Assembly (NCBI RefSeq): GCF_030161615.1
Contig: NZ_BSUN01000001.1
Coordinates: 620,001 to 684,000 of the forward strand
Length of the DNA stretch: 64,000 bases
Direction of reading: 5' to 3'
Source: Demequina litorisediminis
GTDB lineage: Bacteria; Actinomycetota; Actinomycetes; Actinomycetales; Demequinaceae
The notes beneath the pieces were generated by a model, which saw only the letters and a list, made by a program, of their open reading frames with translations, searched no databases and had not been told where the DNA came from. Made by a program: the position numbers and the translations under genes. This document shows, one piece after another, positions 61,143 to 64,000 of this stretch (positions within the stretch are counted from its first letter, which is position 1; each line of letters begins with the position of its first letter).

Positions 61143-63004
61143 GCCACATCCGCCTAGAAGCACTTCAGCCCATCGACGGCGTGTTCATCCTCGACCGCTC
61201 CACGCTGGGCGGCACTGAGGCCATGGTCACGACCGCATCGGAGGGCACCGCATGGGAGGCCATCGAGTGCGACTCCACCGGGATGAGCGTCACCCGTGGC
61301 GGTGCCCGCGAGGGCCTGGGAACCAAGATCGAGGTGGGCACGCTCAACGCCTCATTTGTTGACGGTGTGAACCCGCTCGATGACCCCGACCTCCGCCCCG
61401 GTGTGCCCGTGCGCCTCATCGAGGACACCACCGACGCCACGCTCTTCACCGGTCAGATTGACCGATTCGCTGTCAACTACGACAAGCAAGACGACCGCTC
61501 ATACATCAGCATGACGGCGCTGGATGCGGTCTCCCGGCTTGCCTCAACGCCCCGTAATGGTGCTGACGGTCCTGAGCCGTGGCAGGCCCGATTCGCCCGT
61601 CTCTTGAAGTCCTCTTCCGTGCCCTACGTCGCACCGGCTCAGATCGAACCGACGACGTGGTGGGAGGTCGAGGACTTGGAGGGCGAGGACCAGGTGGGCA
61701 TGTGGTCGGGCGGCTGGGAAGTCAACGAGTCCGGCTACCTGCTTCGTACGGACCTGTCCGGCGCGGCATCCTCCCGCGTCATCGAGTGCGAGAAGGGCCG
61801 CGTGCTCTATGTGCGTGTCTCGCTCGCCGTGGAGACCGGGAGTCCCACGGACATCACCGCCACCACCGATGCGCCCCTAGATGCCCGCTCGGTATCCTCC
61901 GGCACCGGATGGGTGAACTATTCGTTCATCATCTGCCCCAACAAGGACACCTTCACGCTGACCGTCCAGGGACCGGCAGGCCGCGTCTATGGCATCGAGT
62001 CGGTAGAGATTGAGGCACGCCCGCGCACCATCTGGGCCGCTCCCATCGTCCACCAGTCAGACCTCGCTTCACACCTCGACATTGCCGCGAACAGCGCCGG
62101 GGTGGGCTGGTACGTGGACGCTGAAGGCACTGTCCGGATCAGTGAGGGTGACGGCGAGACCGTCGCGCACTTCTCCGACGTCCATGACGCCGACGACCCC
62201 TTGCACGTTTGCTACACGCAAGCGGATGTCTCGTATGACACCGCCGAGGCCACGAACACGATTCGGTTCGCCAACCACTCGCGCAAGCACAACGGTGTGA
62301 CGATCACCGTCCCCACGGCTCCGCCTCCCGGAACCCTGACGCGTGCGGACTGGACGACGTGGACCATCTGGGATGACAACGCCACACCCGTGACGGCAAG
62401 CCGTTATGAGGTCAGCGTCGATCTTCTCGTGTCCCACCCCACAACCGTCCAGTGGTGGGGAAACGCCGGGACCATGGAGACCACGATCTTGTGGCCTGGC
62501 CGTTGGTACACGATCACGCACGAATCGCCCGGAACCTCTCTGGCCCGCTTCCTGTACTTCCGTCCCACGCAGGACACCGGCCCCACGGTCACGTTGGCGA
62601 CTCGCAATCTCTCCATTCGTGCCGTGGGCAAGAACGAGGCGGATGACACGACCCTTGGCGCGTTCATGGATCATGCCGCCGCCGCGACCTGGGGCGAGCG
62701 TGCCGAGGAACTAGAGACGGCCATCTTCACCGGCACGCCCTACGACTCCATGGGCGAAGGGATCGAGGACCAAGCGGCCTGGCTCGCTCAGCGTCTCCTA
62801 GCCCGTCACAGCCGCCCCGAGCCCACCGTATCCAGCCTCACATTCGATGCCCTGAAGTACCCGGATATCGCCGCTGGACTCGACATCCAAATGAGGGTCT
62901 CCGTCACTCACCGGAGCCTCACCCAGACCACAACCATCGTCGGCATCTCTCACGAGATCACCCCGAATGACTGGTTCATCACCTTGACCCTCATGGAGGC
63001 ATAA
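61139..63004 (+). CDS. Phage minor tail protein
   Basis: This protein of 621 residues overlaps the tape measure stop as ATGA. Blocks such as GGAREGLGTKIEVGTLNASFVDGVNPLDDPDLRPGVPVRLIED and the C-terminal ITPNDWFITLTLMEA are typical of distal tail/baseplate proteins of actinophages. It probably links the tail tip to the receptor-binding protein. Confidence 0.8.
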   Translation: MSHIRLEALQPIDGVFILDRSTLGGTEAMVTTASEGTAWEAIECDSTGMSVTRGGAREGLGTKIEVGTLNASFVDGVNPLDDPDLRPGVPVRLIEDTTDATLFTGQIDRFAVNYDKQDDRSYISMTALDAVSRLASTPRNGADGPEPWQARFARLLKSSSVPYVAPAQIEPTTWWEVEDLEGEDQVGMWSGGWEVNESGYLLRTDLSGAASSRVIECEKGRVLYVRVSLAVETGSPTDITATTDAPLDARSVSSGTGWVNYSFIICPNKDTFTLTVQGPAGRVYGIESVEIEARPRTIWAAPIVHQSDLASHLDIAANSAGVGWYVDAEGTVRISEGDGETVAHFSDVHDADDPLHVCYTQADVSYDTAEATNTIRFANHSRKHNGVTITVPTAPPPGTLTRADWTTWTIWDDNATPVTASRYEVSVDLLVSHPTTVQWWGNAGTMETTILWPGRWYTITHESPGTSLARFLYFRPTQDTGPTVTLATRNLSIRAVGKNEADDTTLGAFMDHAAAATWGERAEELETAIFTGTPYDSMGEGIEDQAAWLAQRLLARHSRPEPTVSSLTFDALKYPDIAAGLDIQMRVSVTHRSLTQTTTIVGISHEITPNDWFITLTLMEA

Positions 63005-63481
63005 GTGCCCTACAAGAACTTTGGAAACGAAGTCCTCACGTCGTCAGATGTCAACAACTATCTGATGCGCCAGGCCGTCATCCGTGTAGCCAATGGCACC
63101 GAACTTGACGCGATCCCCACGCCCGTCGCGGGCATGATGGCGACCCGTGCCGACAACGGCATCACCTACCGCCACAACGGGTCTTCGTGGGTCCGGATGA
63201 TGTTCAACACCGGAGCGATGATCCAGGCCGGGACAGTCTCTACCTCCAACATCCCAGCCGGAACTTCAGCGTGGACCGACGTGGCGACCGTCACGTTCGC
63301 GACGCCCTTCTCCTCCGCTCCCACCGTGGTCCTGACGAACTACCAGTCATTTGCTGGCGCCGATCCGGTGATGCTCGCGATGACCTCTATCTCGACCACC
63401 TCTTTCGGCATTCAAGCCAAGTGCGCCAGTTCGAAGTCCGCGCAACTTGTGCACTGGATCGCCACCGCACGCACACAGTAA
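63005..63481 (+). CDS. Tail tip / receptor-binding protein with H-type-lectin-like end
   Basis: This protein of 158 residues (GTG start overlapping nothing, after GGAGGCATAA) begins MPYKNFGNEVLTSSDVNNYLMRQAVIRV, a common start of phage fibre proteins. The second half (DVATVTFATPFSSAPTVVLTNYQSF...SKSAQLVHWIATART) resembles H-type lectin beta-sandwiches that bind glycans. Confidence 0.7.
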   Translation: MPYKNFGNEVLTSSDVNNYLMRQAVIRVANGTELDAIPTPVAGMMATRADNGITYRHNGSSWVRMMFNTGAMIQAGTVSTSNIPAGTSAWTDVATVTFATPFSSAPTVVLTNYQSFAGADPVMLAMTSISTTSFGIQAKCASSKSAQLVHWIATARTQ

Positions 63482-63492
63482 GGACCCCTCCC

Positions 63493-64000
63493 ATGCCTAC
63501 ACACCCCATCGCCCCCGGCACCCGCGTCACAAGCGGCTTCCGCACCAAGTCCCGCCCCGACCACGACGGCACCGATTACGCCGCCAAGGTTGGAACTAAG
63601 GTCTACGCCGCCAACTCCGGAACCGTCGAGTGGCGCACCAACGAGCGCGCTGGCACCAACATTCAGATTGCAGGCGAGGGCGTCACCACCGGCTATTCGC
63701 ACCTGTCCAAGCGTCTCGTCTCTGACGGGGCAAAGGTCAAGGCTGGCGACCTCATCGGCCTATCCGGAGCGACGGGAAACGTGACCGGCCCTCACATGCA
63801 CTTCTACGTCATCAAGGCGGGCAAGTTCATCAACCCGACCACATGGCTAAAGTCCACCACCTCATCCACCAAGCCCAAGGCTTCGAGCGTCCTCAAGGAA
63901 GGCTCCAAGGGCGAGAAGGTCAGGATCCTTCAGGCCGGACTCCGCAAGGCTTACCCGGCCTATCGCTGGAATGTGAGCGTCAAGCCTCGCAAGCCTGCTG
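63493..64000 (+). CDS. Endolysin: M23 peptidase plus peptidoglycan-binding domain (3' end cut)
   Basis: The visible 169 residues hold an M23 domain (SRPDHDGTDYAAKVGTKVYAANSGTVEW; TGYSHLSKRL; TGPHMHFYV, with zinc residues HxxxD and HxH), a Ser/Thr/Lys linker, and the start of a peptidoglycan-binding repeat (LKEGSKGEKVRILQAGLRKAYPAY). It has no signal peptide, so a holin would be needed for release. It runs off the right edge. Confidence 0.88.
   Translation, partial: MPTHPIAPGTRVTSGFRTKSRPDHDGTDYAAKVGTKVYAANSGTVEWRTNERAGTNIQIAGEGVTTGYSHLSKRLVSDGAKVKAGDLIGLSGATGNVTGPHMHFYVIKAGKFINPTTWLKSTTSSTKPKASSVLKEGSKGEKVRILQAGLRKAYPAYRWNVSVKPRKPA

Overview
The window is from a GC-rich Gram-positive chromosome. 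The tmRNA tag ADSKRTDFALAA, the run prfB-ftsE-ftsX-M23 peptidase-smpB, the DUF222/HNH protein and the Flp/TadE genes all point to an actinobacterium, probably order Micrococcales (Demequina- or Cellulomonas-like). AdhE, pyruvate formate-lyase with its activase, a formate-type channel and the araDA genes suggest a facultatively anaerobic sugar fermenter. About 48.4 kb is host chromosome. The rest, from about 48.5 kb to the right edge, is a siphovirus-type prophage that runs off the window.

Layout. 1-6.1 kb: partial ABC ATPase, cation/Ca antiporter, fatty acid desaturase, araA/araD, aldo/keto reductase. 6.2-6.6 kb: ssrA (tmRNA). 6.6-14.1 kb: TetR with divergent MMPL transporter, serine hydrolase, formate/nitrite channel, DUF222-HNH protein. 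14.2-19.0 kb: smpB, M23 peptidase, ftsX, ftsE, prfB. 19.0-21.7 kb: ClC-type channel and amidohydrolase. 21.6-39.3 kb: a nitrogen-scavenging regulon, described next. 39.4-46.8 kb: adhE, a diguanylate cyclase, pflA, pflB. 46.9-48.4 kb: Flp/TadE genes, cut off by the prophage. Prophage: serine integrase, RepA-like ATPase, a small early operon (leader peptide, sigma-like protein, tiny zinc protein, HNH), then terminase, portal, protease-capsid fusion, connectors, tail genes and the start of an endolysin.

The nitrogen regulon has three leftward units. (a) A peptide-type ABC importer, two isochorismatase-like hydrolases and two MFS transporters. (b) Two urea-carboxylase-associated proteins (carboxyguanidine deiminase type) and allophanate hydrolase. 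(c) A urea/guanidine carboxylase and a metallo-beta-lactamase-fold hydrolase. Each unit is preceded by a copy of the palindrome CTATCGGNCGATAG. A TetR regulator lies between units b and c. The set could import a guanidino or ureido compound and take it through carboxyguanidine and allophanate to ammonia and CO2.

Two window-wide signals stand out. First, nearly every host gene is broken by one-base indels, and by my reading about 71 of them fall where the protein family predicts the tetranucleotide AGCT (usually read as AGGCT or AGCCT, sometimes one base short). Restoring AGCT returns every gene to a single frame, including its start/stop overlaps. The best explanation is consensus error at a modified AGCT motif, so an AluI-like methyltransferase should exist elsewhere in the genome. 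The prophage has almost no AGCT. Second, the 9-mer GGCCGATGC occurs about 33 times in the host part, in both orientations, and I found none in the prophage. It resembles a DNA-uptake or HIP1-type dispersed motif, and one inverted pair forms a terminator-like hairpin. CDS coordinates below run across whole genes and ignore the AGCT-type indels, which are listed by position in each entry.
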